This document shows, piece by piece, positions 56,744 through 64,000 of a stretch of 64,000 nucleotides of DNA (the first letter of the stretch is position 1; each line of letters opens with the position of its first letter). The position numbers and the translations under genes are program-made. The stretch comes from Thalassospira tepidiphila MCCC 1A03514 (GTDB lineage Bacteria; Pseudomonadota; Alphaproteobacteria; Rhodospirillales; Thalassospiraceae). The stretch is taken from contig NZ_JPVZ01000004.1 in assembly GCF_001662875.1 (NCBI RefSeq), positions 310,001-374,000 of the forward strand, given 5' to 3'. The notes under the pieces are model-generated. The model did no database searches. It saw only the letters and a list, made by a program, of their open reading frames with translations, and had not been told where the DNA came from.

Positions 56744-57760
56744 TTACTGGTAGGCAACCAGGATGTCGAGTTCAGCAAGTTTCTTGTCGATCTCGGCAAC
56801 GCGTTCTGCTTTTTCTTCAGCAGAAAGTTCTTCGGTGTTCTGGATTTTCAGTTTGTCCTTGAACAGGGCCAGCTGACGGATCGGATAAAGCTGTGCGTTC
56901 GAGCTTTCCATGAAGAGGCCCATGCCATCGGAGTTGTTGGCTAGAACTTCCTTGGCGCTTTCAACATCGCCGAAACGACCGTAACCAAGGAAGAATGCCT
57001 TGATTTCGGATTTCAGTTCGCGCGACAGGTCTTTACGGTAAACCATCGGGTCAGACGGGATCAGCGGCGAGGTCCAGATGACTTTGACCTTGTCGGTGAT
57101 TTCCGGCTTGTTCATTTTGGTACGGCCAAGCTGCTCGGAGTTGTTGGCAGCAACATCAACCTGCTTGTTGGCAGTCGCCATCAGGTTGGTTTCGTGGTTG
57201 GCGTTACGAACAGTCTTGAAGCATTCCTTCGGATCAACGCCGTTTTTGGCAAAGACATAATAGGACGGAACCAGGAAGCCCGAGGTCGAGTTCGGATCAC
57301 CGATACCGAAGTTCAGCGAACCATCACATTTCAGCATGTCTTCAAGGGTTTTGACCTTGTCGTTATCTGCCTGGGTGATGATGTGGGAATAGTAACCGTT
57401 CGAACCATCGGATTTGGAGGTCTGAACGAAGACTTCGCCACCGGCGCGGTCAACGGCTTCCATTGCCGACTTGTTACCGAACCAGCCAACATGGACCTTG
57501 CCAAAGCGCATGCCTTCGATGATGCCGGCATAATCCGGTGCAAAGAATGCCTCGACGTCTTTGCCAAGAGCTTCTTCCATGTCATCGATCAGCGGCTGCC
57601 ACTGAGCTTTGAGATTGGAGGTAGATTCGGTCGAAATGATACCGAAAACGATGGTTTCCGGATCCTGTTCGAGCGGCTTGAATTCAACATCGGCCTTGGC
57701 AACGACGGATGCCAGCATCGTGGCCGCAAATGCTGCGGATGCAATTGTCTTAACGTTCAT
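56744..57760 (-). CDS. phnD: Phosphonate-binding protein PhnD
   Basis: A 338-residue periplasmic binding protein with a signal peptide (about 1-23, MNVKTIASAAFAATML onward). ETIVFGIISTESTSNL, FFAPDYAGIIEGMRFGKVHVGWFG (in parts) and DPNSTSGFLVPSYYVF match PhnD. It captures 2-aminoethylphosphonate or related ligands for PhnCE. ATG 57760 is set by the signal peptide. Codon use suggests high expression, as for other binding proteins. Confidence 0.95.
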   Translation of the reverse strand: MNVKTIASAAFAATMLASVVAKADVEFKPLEQDPETIVFGIISTESTSNLKAQWQPLIDDMEEALGKDVEAFFAPDYAGIIEGMRFGKVHVGWFGNKSAMEAVDRAGGEVFVQTSKSDGSNGYYSHIITQADNDKVKTLEDMLKCDGSLNFGIGDPNSTSGFLVPSYYVFAKNGVDPKECFKTVRNANHETNLMATANKQVDVAANNSEQLGRTKMNKPEITDKVKVIWTSPLIPSDPMVYRKDLSRELKSEIKAFFLGYGRFGDVESAKEVLANNSDGMGLFMESSNAQLYPIRQLALFKDKLKIQNTEELSAEEKAERVAEIDKKLAELDILVAYQ

Positions 57761-57830
57761 AAGAAGTCCCCTGTCAGAATAGATTTCGACATGTTTCGAG
57801 AAGGTAAGGCAGTCATGACAACTGGCCCGG

Positions 57831-58676
57831 CTAGCTTGTTGCGACAGCCAGGTCCTTTTCTGCGATGGGCCGTGCAACGGGCTCTGCGGCCTTTGCCGCA
57901 CCATCGGCAAAAAGTTCGGAAGAATGTTCGCCGTAAAGTTCCTGAAGGAATTGCGGCGTCAGTTCGCTTGACGGTCCGTCAAAAACGACTTCACCATCGC
58001 GCATGGCGATGGTGCGTTTGCAGTAGTCTTTTGCGTAATCAACCTGATGAAGCGATACGATGACGGTGACGTTGTCTTCGCGGTTTACGCGATCAAGCGT
58101 GTTCATCACCTTGCGGGACGATGCCGGATCAAGCGATGCAATCGGCTCGTCAGCAAGAATAAGTCGGGCGCCCTGGGTTATGGTGCGTGCAATCGCCGCG
58201 CGCTGTTGCTGACCACCTGAAAGGTTCCGCGCCTTTTTCGACGCATGGGCATCAATGCCAACACGATGAAGCGCACTCATGGCGCGCATCTTTTCGGTTT
58301 TGGTAAACAGACCAAGCGAGCCGCGCCATGCCGGAACACGGCCCAAAAGCCCCATCAGGACGTTGGTCAGAACCGAAAGGCGGCTAACCAGATTGAATTG
58401 CTGGAAAACAACACCAATCTCGGAGCGCACCTTGCGGGCACCGCGCGAAATCTTGCCATTTTCCTGAATGGTTTCACCAAACACGACGATCTTGCCGCCA
58501 TCGCGATCACCGCGCAGCAAACCGGCAATATGACGGATCAGTGTGGATTTACCCGAACCCGATGCGCCAATCAGCGCCACCATCTCGCCTTCCCGCACCT
58601 GCAGTTTGACGCCGCTGAGCGCACGCTTGTCACGGGTAAAGCTTTTGTTCAGTCCAGAGATATCTACAACCAGCAT
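57831..58676 (-). CDS. phnC: Phosphonate ABC transporter ATPase PhnC
   Basis: A 281-residue ABC ATPase. Walker A is GASGSGKSTLI, the signature NLSGGQQQRAAIARTI and Walker B LILADEPIASLDP. It energises phosphonate import and is the first gene of the phnCDE unit. ATG 58676 is preferred to TTG 58679. The last 30 residues are an extension rich in Ala. Confidence 0.94.
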   Translation of the reverse strand: MLVVDISGLNKSFTRDKRALSGVKLQVREGEMVALIGASGSGKSTLIRHIAGLLRGDRDGGKIVVFGETIQENGKISRGARKVRSEIGVVFQQFNLVSRLSVLTNVLMGLLGRVPAWRGSLGLFTKTEKMRAMSALHRVGIDAHASKKARNLSGGQQQRAAIARTITQGARLILADEPIASLDPASSRKVMNTLDRVNREDNVTVIVSLHQVDYAKDYCKRTIAMRDGEVVFDGPSSELTPQFLQELYGEHSSELFADGAAKAAEPVARPIAEKDLAVATS

Positions 58677-58739
58677 CAAAAGAGTCGCCTGAATGTGTTT
58701 CGCTGGATGAAGAAGCTACGCACAAACCGCGACTCTACG

Positions 58740-58757
58740 GTGACACTGATGTTACAG
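58740..58757 (-). promoter_or_regulatory. PHO-box-like direct repeat upstream of phnC
   Basis: On the minus strand CTGTAAC-ATCA-GTGTCAC is two seven-base units with a four-base spacer, the layout of a PhoB box (consensus CTGTCAT-N4-CTGTCAT). It lies about 65 bases before the phnC start. The match is imperfect. Confidence 0.55.
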
Positions 58758-58802
58758 TTCGATGATTACGCAGAGCATATCGCCCCGACAACAATTAAAC
58801 TT

Positions 58803-58810
58803 GTCTATAC
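58803..58810. promoter_or_regulatory. HutC-type PhnF operator upstream of phnC
   Basis: GTCTATAC, within TGTCTATACA, fits GTNTANAC and equals the right half of the palindrome at the phnF-phnG promoter. It suggests PhnF also controls the transport operon. Confidence 0.6.
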
Positions 58811-58980
58811 ATCAAGAATTAATCGAAGTATTCACCGGTAATTCCGACCTTATTTCTGTAACATTTTCAAAATTGCCAGCAAGCATTTGTCTGATGAATG
58901 TCCACTTTTAAAAATACAGAACAGTCAAACATTCCTCATCAACGATTTTGACACCGATACAGACGGATCGATCGCGAACT

Positions 58981-59976
58981 TTATTTAATTTGACTGATGG
59001 TCTCCATGACGTCGTCTTCAATCTCAAGACCCTCCGCTTCGGCAAGTGCGCGTGCCTGCTTGCCGCGACGCCCGGGCAAACGAACGCCTTCTTCTGCGGC
59101 AATCTCGTTGGCAATATAGGCAAGGTGATCCATTACACCGACACCGCCGGTTGCCTTGGGATCAATGGCAATGATCAGTTGTCCAAGCGCAGGTGGCGCG
59201 CCTTTGTCATCAAAAAGCGACGAAGACTGGTGACCGAACTGTGCACCGGTAAGACCAGCCGCAAGAAGTTCCACCATCATCGCAAGTGCCGCGCCCTTGA
59301 CCCCACCGGCCGGGATCATCGTGCCATCAATGGCTTTCACCGCATCGGTGGTCGGATTGCCATCCACATCAAGCGCCCAGTCATCGGGAATGGCGACACC
59401 CTTTTGCTTGGCGGCCATGATCTTGCCGCGCGCGACCTTTGAAAGCGCAAGGTCGATGATGATCGGATCACCGGCATCGCCAACCGGAACGCCAAAGGCA
59501 ATCGGGTTTGTGCCAAACATCGGACGTCGGCCACCCCATGCCGCCATCGCTGCCGGGGCATTGGCAAACATCATCGCCGCCAATCCCTTTTCCGCCAGAC
59601 GTTCGACCGTAAGCCCCATAACCCCCGCATGATGCGATCTGTGGATTGCGGCAATCGCAATACCCTGGGTGCGGGCCATGTCGGGCAAGTGATCCATCAT
59701 CAGATCCAGTGCCGGATAGGCAAATCCATGCTGCGCATCAATGCGCAAAACGCCAGGTGTCGGCTTTTCGAATATCGGGCTGATCATGCCATCAACCTTG
59801 CCAACCTTTGCCTGCGCGCTATAGGCCGGTACGCGACGAAAACCGTGGCCCCCTTGTCCGGATGCCTCGGCGGTCACAAGTGCCGTTGCGACCGAGGCCG
59901 CATTGTCTGCCCGCACATTGCAACGCATCAAAGTTTCGCACACAAGTGCGTGGGCATCTTTCACGGAAATCTTCAT
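58981..59976 (-). CDS. Ldh2-family malate/lactate-type dehydrogenase
   Basis: A 331-residue member of the type-2 malate/lactate dehydrogenase family. GQGGHGFRRVPAYS near the N terminus holds the catalytic histidine, MMFANAPAAMAAWGGRR and GTNPIAFGVP belong to the NAD(P) and substrate site, and GGVKGAALAMMVELLAAGLTG is conserved. Members act on malate, lactate, ureidoglycolate, sulfolactate or imino acids; the substrate cannot be set here. ATG 59976 starts the conserved part. A gene of this type next to phn and BCCT genes has no clear pathway. Confidence 0.88.
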   Translation of the reverse strand: MKISVKDAHALVCETLMRCNVRADNAASVATALVTAEASGQGGHGFRRVPAYSAQAKVGKVDGMISPIFEKPTPGVLRIDAQHGFAYPALDLMMDHLPDMARTQGIAIAAIHRSHHAGVMGLTVERLAEKGLAAMMFANAPAAMAAWGGRRPMFGTNPIAFGVPVGDAGDPIIIDLALSKVARGKIMAAKQKGVAIPDDWALDVDGNPTTDAVKAIDGTMIPAGGVKGAALAMMVELLAAGLTGAQFGHQSSSLFDDKGAPPALGQLIIAIDPKATGGVGVMDHLAYIANEIAAEEGVRLPGRRGKQARALAEAEGLEIEDDVMETISQIK

Positions 59977-60209
59977 CGTCAGGTAACCTTGATTTTCAAA
60001 GTGGGGCTTTGGAACCGGGAAACGGGCGCAAGGATCATGCGCCTGCAGGATCCGTAACATAGCCACAAGCCATCCCTGCGCGCAAAGCCGTTTTGGGTGC
60101 GACCAGAAGCGCCTTTGGCGCAAACGACTTTGAAAATATGATACCATCACCAGAATTTGCGAATAACAGGTTCGCGCGGGGGCCGCGCAAGCATTACAGG
60201 AATTCAGAT

Positions 60210-60668
60210 ATGCGTCAGGTTAAACACAGGATCGTCTTGCCTTTGGCATTGGTGGCATTGGCATCACTTGCCGCCTGCGGCACCGCATCCACAGGCAACA
60301 TGACAACAGACTGGGCAAGTGTAACCGATCAGGAATGGCAACTGGTGCAGGTCATTGATGGCAACAGCACCCTTTCGCCGACCCCGCCTGTCATGGCGAC
60401 CGCGACATTTTCCAGCGATGACATGGTGTCAGGCAATGCAGGTTGCAATCAGTATTCAGGCAGTTACGAACAGGCGGGATCGTCACTGGGTGTCGCGCAG
60501 CTCGCCATGACACGAAAGATGTGTATCGCCGACAACGCCATGCAGATTGAAAATGCCTTTAGCGGTGCATTCGTCTTGGTCAGCAGTTGGGACGTCATCA
60601 ATGGGCACCTTGTTCTCAAGGACCAAGACGGCAACATGGTTATCGAGCTTACAAGCGCCGCACAATAA
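60210..60668 (+). CDS. META-domain (HslJ-like) lipoprotein
   Basis: A 152-residue lipoprotein: lipobox SLAAC with C23, then a META domain with EWQLVQVIDG, TATFSSDDMVSGNAGCNQYSG, and MTRKMCIADNAMQIENAF. Such heat- or stress-inducible proteins (HslJ type) are periplasmic-facing; function is unclear, with a link to novobiocin resistance in E. coli. CAGGAATTCAG in front of the ATG gives a moderate ribosome site. It converges on the BCCT gene. Confidence 0.88.
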   Translation: MRQVKHRIVLPLALVALASLAACGTASTGNMTTDWASVTDQEWQLVQVIDGNSTLSPTPPVMATATFSSDDMVSGNAGCNQYSGSYEQAGSSLGVAQLAMTRKMCIADNAMQIENAFSGAFVLVSSWDVINGHLVLKDQDGNMVIELTSAAQ

Positions 60669-60720
60669 ACACATCGACATCGGCCACAAACCGCCAGCCG
60701 CATCACGTTTGCGCGAAATG

Positions 60721-60746
60721 AAAAAGGGGCACCAGTTGGCGCCCCT
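60721..60746 (-). terminator. Terminator between META lipoprotein and BCCT genes
   Basis: An AGGGGC/GCCCCT stem, extended by inner pairs, is flanked by AAAAA on the left and CTTCTTT on the right. The minus-strand T run is the better one, so it mainly ends the BCCT unit, with possible use on the plus strand. Confidence 0.75.
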
Positions 60747-60802
60747 CTTCTTTGACCAGGTATCATAACCGCCAAACGGCTAGATACGCATATGTCGATA
60801 TT

Positions 60803-62473
60803 CTAGTCCTTACTGACCGTCGCTTCGGAATTGGCACCGACGGCCTTGGGTTCGGTCCGCAGACCCTGAATGATCGAATAGCAGGCCATCAGAAGGACAA
60901 TCGCAAACGGGAAGCCGGTCGAAACCGCCATCGCCTGCAATGATCCAAGGCCACCACCCAGCAGCAATGCAATTGCAACCAGACCTTCGAAGGTGCACCA
61001 GAAGACGCGCTGCGGGACCGGTGCGTCGACCTTGCCGCCTGCGGTGATGGTATCAATCACAAGCGAGCCAGAGTCAGACGAGGTCACGAAGAACACGATC
61101 ACCAGAACGATCCCGATGAAGGACGTGATGGCTTGCAGCGGCAGCTGATCAAGCATGGTGAACAGTTTGATCGGAAGACCTGCTTCGGCAATCGCCGTAA
61201 CGCCTTCGGTTACCATATGCACGGCGGTGCCGCCAAAGGCCGTCATCCACAGAACACACACCAGTGACGGAATAATCAGAACGCAGGTGATGAATTCACG
61301 CACGGTACGACCACGCGAAACACGCGCAATGAACATGCCGACAAACGGTGACCAGGAAATCCACCACGCCCAATAGAAGGACGTCCAGCCCTGGCTGAAG
61401 TTGGCGTCTTCACGACCGACCGGATTGGAAAGTGCCGGAAGATATTGCGCATATGACAGCAGGCTTGAGAAGAAACCGGTGATGATTTCCATCGTCGGAC
61501 CAACCAGAACCACAAACAGCAACAGAAGTGCTGCAAGGATCATGTTGATTTCCGACAGACGTTTAACCCCGGCATCAAGTCCCGCCAGCACCGAAATAAG
61601 TGCAACACCGGTAATCCCGACAATCAGGAAAACCTTCGATGTATCGGAAACCGAAATGCCAAACAGGTAATCAAGCCCGGCATTGGCCTGTTCCGCACCG
61701 AAACCAAGCGAAGTTGCAAGACCAAACAGGGTCGCGAACACCGCCAGAATATCAATCAGGTGACCGGTCCAGCCCCACACACGTTCGCCAAAGATCGGAT
61801 AGAAGATCGAACGAATGGTCAGCGGCAGGCCCTTGTTAAAGGAAAACAGCGCCAGTGCCAGTGCGACAGTGGCATAGATCGCCCATGGATGAAGACCCCA
61901 GTGGAAGATGGTCGCAGCCATGCCAAGATCAAATGCAGCATCAGCATCACCGGCGGCCGCACCAAGCGGCGCCCAGTCGGTACGAAGACCATCTTCACCG
62001 ACAGCAATTCCACCCATCGAGGATGTGAAGTGCGAAATCGGTTCTGACACACCATAGAACATAAGACCGATGCCCATGCCTGCAGCAAACAGCATGGCAA
62101 ACCAGCCGGCATAGGAATAATCCGGTGTTGCATCCGCACCGCCAAGGCGCACACGGCCAAGCGGCGAGACAATCAGAAACAGACACAACACGACAAATAC
62201 GTTGGCAGCAGACAGGAAGAACCAGTCAAGCGACGATGTCAGCCAACCACGCAGGTCGTTGAACATCGGCCCGACACTTTCCTGAAAGGCCAGGGTGAGA
62301 AAGACGAATGCAACAATTGCAAGACCCGAAATCAGAAAGACCGGGTTATGGACATCCAGTCCAAATGGCCCGATCTCTGCTTGGATATTGTCTTGCCCGA
62401 TTTCATATTCTGTATCAATCGGGTTCGCTGCACCGTCCGGGCTTTCAATGCCCGTGTCAGCTTCAGACCCCAT
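60803..62473 (-). CDS. BCCT-family betaine/choline transporter
   Basis: A 556-residue BCCT carrier with 12 helices. The conserved tryptophan segment is in TSFYWAWWISWSPFVGMFIARVSRGRT (in parts), and MGIGLMFYGVSEPISHF and GWTGHLIDILAVFATLFG are typical. Such sodium- or proton-coupled carriers take up betaine, choline or carnitine, mostly for osmoprotection. The cytosolic N terminus is acidic. It is likely co-transcribed with the upstream uspA-type gene (64-base gap). GGGAG precedes the ATG. Confidence 0.94.
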   Translation of the reverse strand: MGSEADTGIESPDGAANPIDTEYEIGQDNIQAEIGPFGLDVHNPVFLISGLAIVAFVFLTLAFQESVGPMFNDLRGWLTSSLDWFFLSAANVFVVLCLFLIVSPLGRVRLGGADATPDYSYAGWFAMLFAAGMGIGLMFYGVSEPISHFTSSMGGIAVGEDGLRTDWAPLGAAAGDADAAFDLGMAATIFHWGLHPWAIYATVALALALFSFNKGLPLTIRSIFYPIFGERVWGWTGHLIDILAVFATLFGLATSLGFGAEQANAGLDYLFGISVSDTSKVFLIVGITGVALISVLAGLDAGVKRLSEINMILAALLLLFVVLVGPTMEIITGFFSSLLSYAQYLPALSNPVGREDANFSQGWTSFYWAWWISWSPFVGMFIARVSRGRTVREFITCVLIIPSLVCVLWMTAFGGTAVHMVTEGVTAIAEAGLPIKLFTMLDQLPLQAITSFIGIVLVIVFFVTSSDSGSLVIDTITAGGKVDAPVPQRVFWCTFEGLVAIALLLGGGLGSLQAMAVSTGFPFAIVLLMACYSIIQGLRTEPKAVGANSEATVSKD

Positions 62474-62537
62474 TTGAAACTCCCTAGGTTAAATGAATAT
62501 ACAGCTACCCCTAGCCGTAAAGGTTCGTCCGCATCCT

Positions 62538-62951
62538 CTAACGCACGAGGAATACAGAAAGATCCGAGTGGGACGCGACATATCCGCCATGCGATGCAAA
62601 AATATGGTCGGCAATACCGGGCACGTGCGATGCCATGACGATAACGTCGGCACCAAGCTCGTCGGCCTTGGCGACAAGTTCCTTGCTGAGATCCACTGCC
62701 GGATCATGCGAAATATGCGCGACCGCCTTGGTGCTTACACCATGCTTGGACGCCAGATCCTCGGCGAACGCCTGAAGTTTCTGTTCAAATTCCTTTGGCG
62801 TATGTGCCACCGATGACGGCGTATTGGTACCGACACCTAGAAGGCTTATCTCGGCCTTGTAATGCTTGGCTAGATCGACCGCCGTTTTAATTGCTTTATC
62901 CAATTTTTCAACGTGGGCCAAATCGACAGGCACGAGAATCTTCTGATACAT
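62538..62951 (-). CDS. Universal stress protein (UspA family)
   Basis: A 137-residue single-domain Usp. MYQKILVPVDLAH and the C-terminal GADVIVMASHVPGIADHIFASHGGYVASHSDLSVFLVR (in parts) fit the ATP-binding Usp fold, though the G-2x-G-9x-G(S/T) loop is altered to HVPGIADHIFASHGGYVAS. It is directly upstream of the BCCT gene and may modulate the carrier, as seen for other Usp-transporter pairs. GGAGGAA before the ATG is a strong ribosome site. Confidence 0.9.
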   Translation of the reverse strand: MYQKILVPVDLAHVEKLDKAIKTAVDLAKHYKAEISLLGVGTNTPSSVAHTPKEFEQKLQAFAEDLASKHGVSTKAVAHISHDPAVDLSKELVAKADELGADVIVMASHVPGIADHIFASHGGYVASHSDLSVFLVR

Positions 62952-63811
62952 TCATTCCTCCGTTATGTGCACCACCCCTGAAGTCCGTGGTTTCACGAAA
63001 TATCAGGGCAGCGAAAAGAACCTAACATTGACGGTACGCAAAATCAAAAACGGGCTTTCGAAAGTGCGCACAAGCAATGCTGCAATATTTACCGTAAAAT
63101 TCCGTCACACGCTTTGACAGTACTCGTTGCCGAAAATTGACCTGACCACATTGGGAAACTGCGCCTAAAGTCGAATCGCCAAATGATTATTTTTCAGGTT
63201 TCCAAACAGAACATCCGGTGCCTTTAAGCGAATTTTCGATGTTCGAACTTGAAAATTTTAAAAATTTTTTCTCAATCAAAATCGGCCTATCCAACCCATC
63301 GGCTTTTCCACCCGTAAACCCCTTAATTGGCAAGGCGTTTCTTGGCAAAATCCATCGGATTTCTATTCTATTTTTCAGAGAGTTTCGGATGATGAAACTC
63401 TATCCCCGGATGGCGAAAAATCGCACGGCCATGCGCACTTGGCTTGATGAAGCCCCCAAACTCGTGTCACGATGTGCGCGATTTGTGCACTGTCTGTCCC
63501 ACACAACATGTGCCTCCAGATCAGAACACCATAAGTTCTGAATGGACATATTTGCTGGATCCGTCTTGTGAAAGGCAGGCATCCATGGCCGTGCACATAC
63601 CCGAAAGGGAAAATTATTGTGGCCAACGGGGGAGTTGATCAACTGCGCAATAACGGTGCCATGGCGCAACAGCACATCTTCATGCTGCATGCCCGTTTGT
63701 GTCTGAACGACACCCCAACCTGCACAACCAAGCACAATCAAATCGCGGGTAGGATCTGCCACACCATTAAAATAATTCAGCAAAATCAAAAGCATCAGAG
63801 AAGGAACAGGG
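62952..63811. other. 860-bp intergenic region before the peptide-binding protein gene
   Basis: No frame with recognisable family features is present. The region is AT-rich around 63180-63400 with a palindromic A/T stretch (about 63249-63272). A hairpin TCAGAAC/GTTCTGA lies at 63521-63541, too weak for a terminator. It should contain the promoters of the UspA and binding-protein genes. A small RNA or decayed gene cannot be excluded. Confidence 0.5.
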
Positions 63812-64000
63812 ATGACTGACCCTATCAAGTATTTCGCGTCACGCGTCACAGCATCTGAAATGAACCGTCGTGAATTCATCGGCCGTTCGATGGCCGCCGG
63901 CCTGACCCTTGCCGCTGCCACAAGCCTTTATGGCAAGGCCGCCATGGCACAAGAACCCAAGCGCGGCGGGCATCTGAAACTTGGCCTTCAGGGCGGGGCT
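63812..64000 (+). CDS. ABC transporter substrate-binding protein, Tat-exported (partial)
   Basis: Only the first 63 residues are inside the window. A twin-arginine signal is present: N-R19-R20-E-F-I-G followed by a hydrophobic stretch and cleavage after KAAMA (residue 46). The following PKRGGHLKLGLQGG is typical of family 5 (peptide/nickel/dipeptide) binding proteins. GAAGGAACAGG precedes the ATG. The rest of the transporter should follow beyond the right edge. Confidence 0.85.
   Translation, partial: MTDPIKYFASRVTASEMNRREFIGRSMAAGLTLAAATSLYGKAAMAQEPKRGGHLKLGLQGGA

Larger units (their letters stand above)
58677..58980 (-). promoter_or_regulatory. phnC promoter region
   Basis: A 304-base non-coding interval. 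It holds a PHO-box-like direct repeat (58740-58757) and, farther upstream, one HutC-type PhnF half operator (58803-58810). The rest, to the stop of the dehydrogenase gene, is AT-rich and shows no gene. Confidence 0.65.

Noticed and set aside
60008..60037. TGATCC on the minus strand upstream of the Ldh2-type gene
   Set aside because: The position 18 bases downstream reads TCCAAA rather than TA, so it does not fit the ECF promoter layout.
63218..63541. 107-codon plus-strand frame in the 860-bp gap
   Set aside because: No ribosome site, no family features, and low-complexity AT-rich start; left as intergenic.
63400..63921. 173-codon minus-strand frame near the right edge
   Set aside because: It overlaps the Tat signal of the binding protein on the other strand and lacks recognisable features.

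Overview
The window looks like a chromosomal segment of an alphaproteobacterium, most likely Rhodospirillales and close to Thalassospira. This is an inference from the mdh-sucCD-sucAB-lpdA order, the ECF11/ChrR locus with its lipid genes, TAXI-type TRAP transport and general codon style; no rRNA or tRNA gene is present to confirm it. I see no insertion sequence, phage gene, CRISPR array or plasmid function. Coding density is high.

Layout. 1-4.3 kb: a DUF3772/MscS channel (cut by the left edge), a ZntB-type metal transporter and ZapE. 4.3-14 kb: a long leader, then the lower TCA cycle block mdh, sucC, sucD, sucA, sucB, lpdA, bounded by clear terminators. 14-16.3 kb: methylglyoxal synthase, an AEC carrier and an RluA-family pseudouridine synthase. 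16.4-25.4 kb: a singlet-oxygen type stress locus: rpoE-chrR (ECF sigma and zinc anti-sigma), a divergent operon for lipid modification (COG2907 FAD protein, DUF1365, Cfa-like methyltransferase, MFS, DUF3833) and a third unit (DUF6134, SDR, NTF2-like). All three units begin with TGATCC-N18-TA, so the sigma factor probably controls the whole block. 25.4-28.8 kb: RlmJ, RluE, a SIMPL protein and a D-lyxose isomerase. 28.8-32.5 kb: a TPR membrane protein and two paralogous diguanylate cyclases, separated by a 267-bp element that folds into an almost fully paired cruciform. 32.6-43.8 kb: a YhiN-type flavoprotein, a PLDc_N peptide, a TAXI TRAP transporter, an MFS protein, malate synthase G, methionine aminopeptidase and a third diguanylate cyclase. 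44-47 kb: protocatechuate 3,4-dioxygenase with a LysR regulator and a TRIC-like channel. 47-58.7 kb: a complete C-P lyase locus, phnF | phnGHIJKLMN, convergent with phnCDE-acyltransferase-DUF1045. 59-64 kb: an Ldh2-family dehydrogenase, a META lipoprotein, a UspA-BCCT pair, an 860-bp gap and the start of a Tat-exported peptide-type binding protein.

The most interesting points are the three-promoter ECF regulon around a probable membrane-lipid (cyclopropane or furan fatty acid) pathway, the four-way-junction element at 29.8-30.1 kb, and a DUF1045 2H phosphodiesterase placed where the C-P lyase pathway needs a cyclic phosphodiesterase while phnP is absent from the cluster. Functional calls come from reading translated sequence and recalled family knowledge; no search was run.
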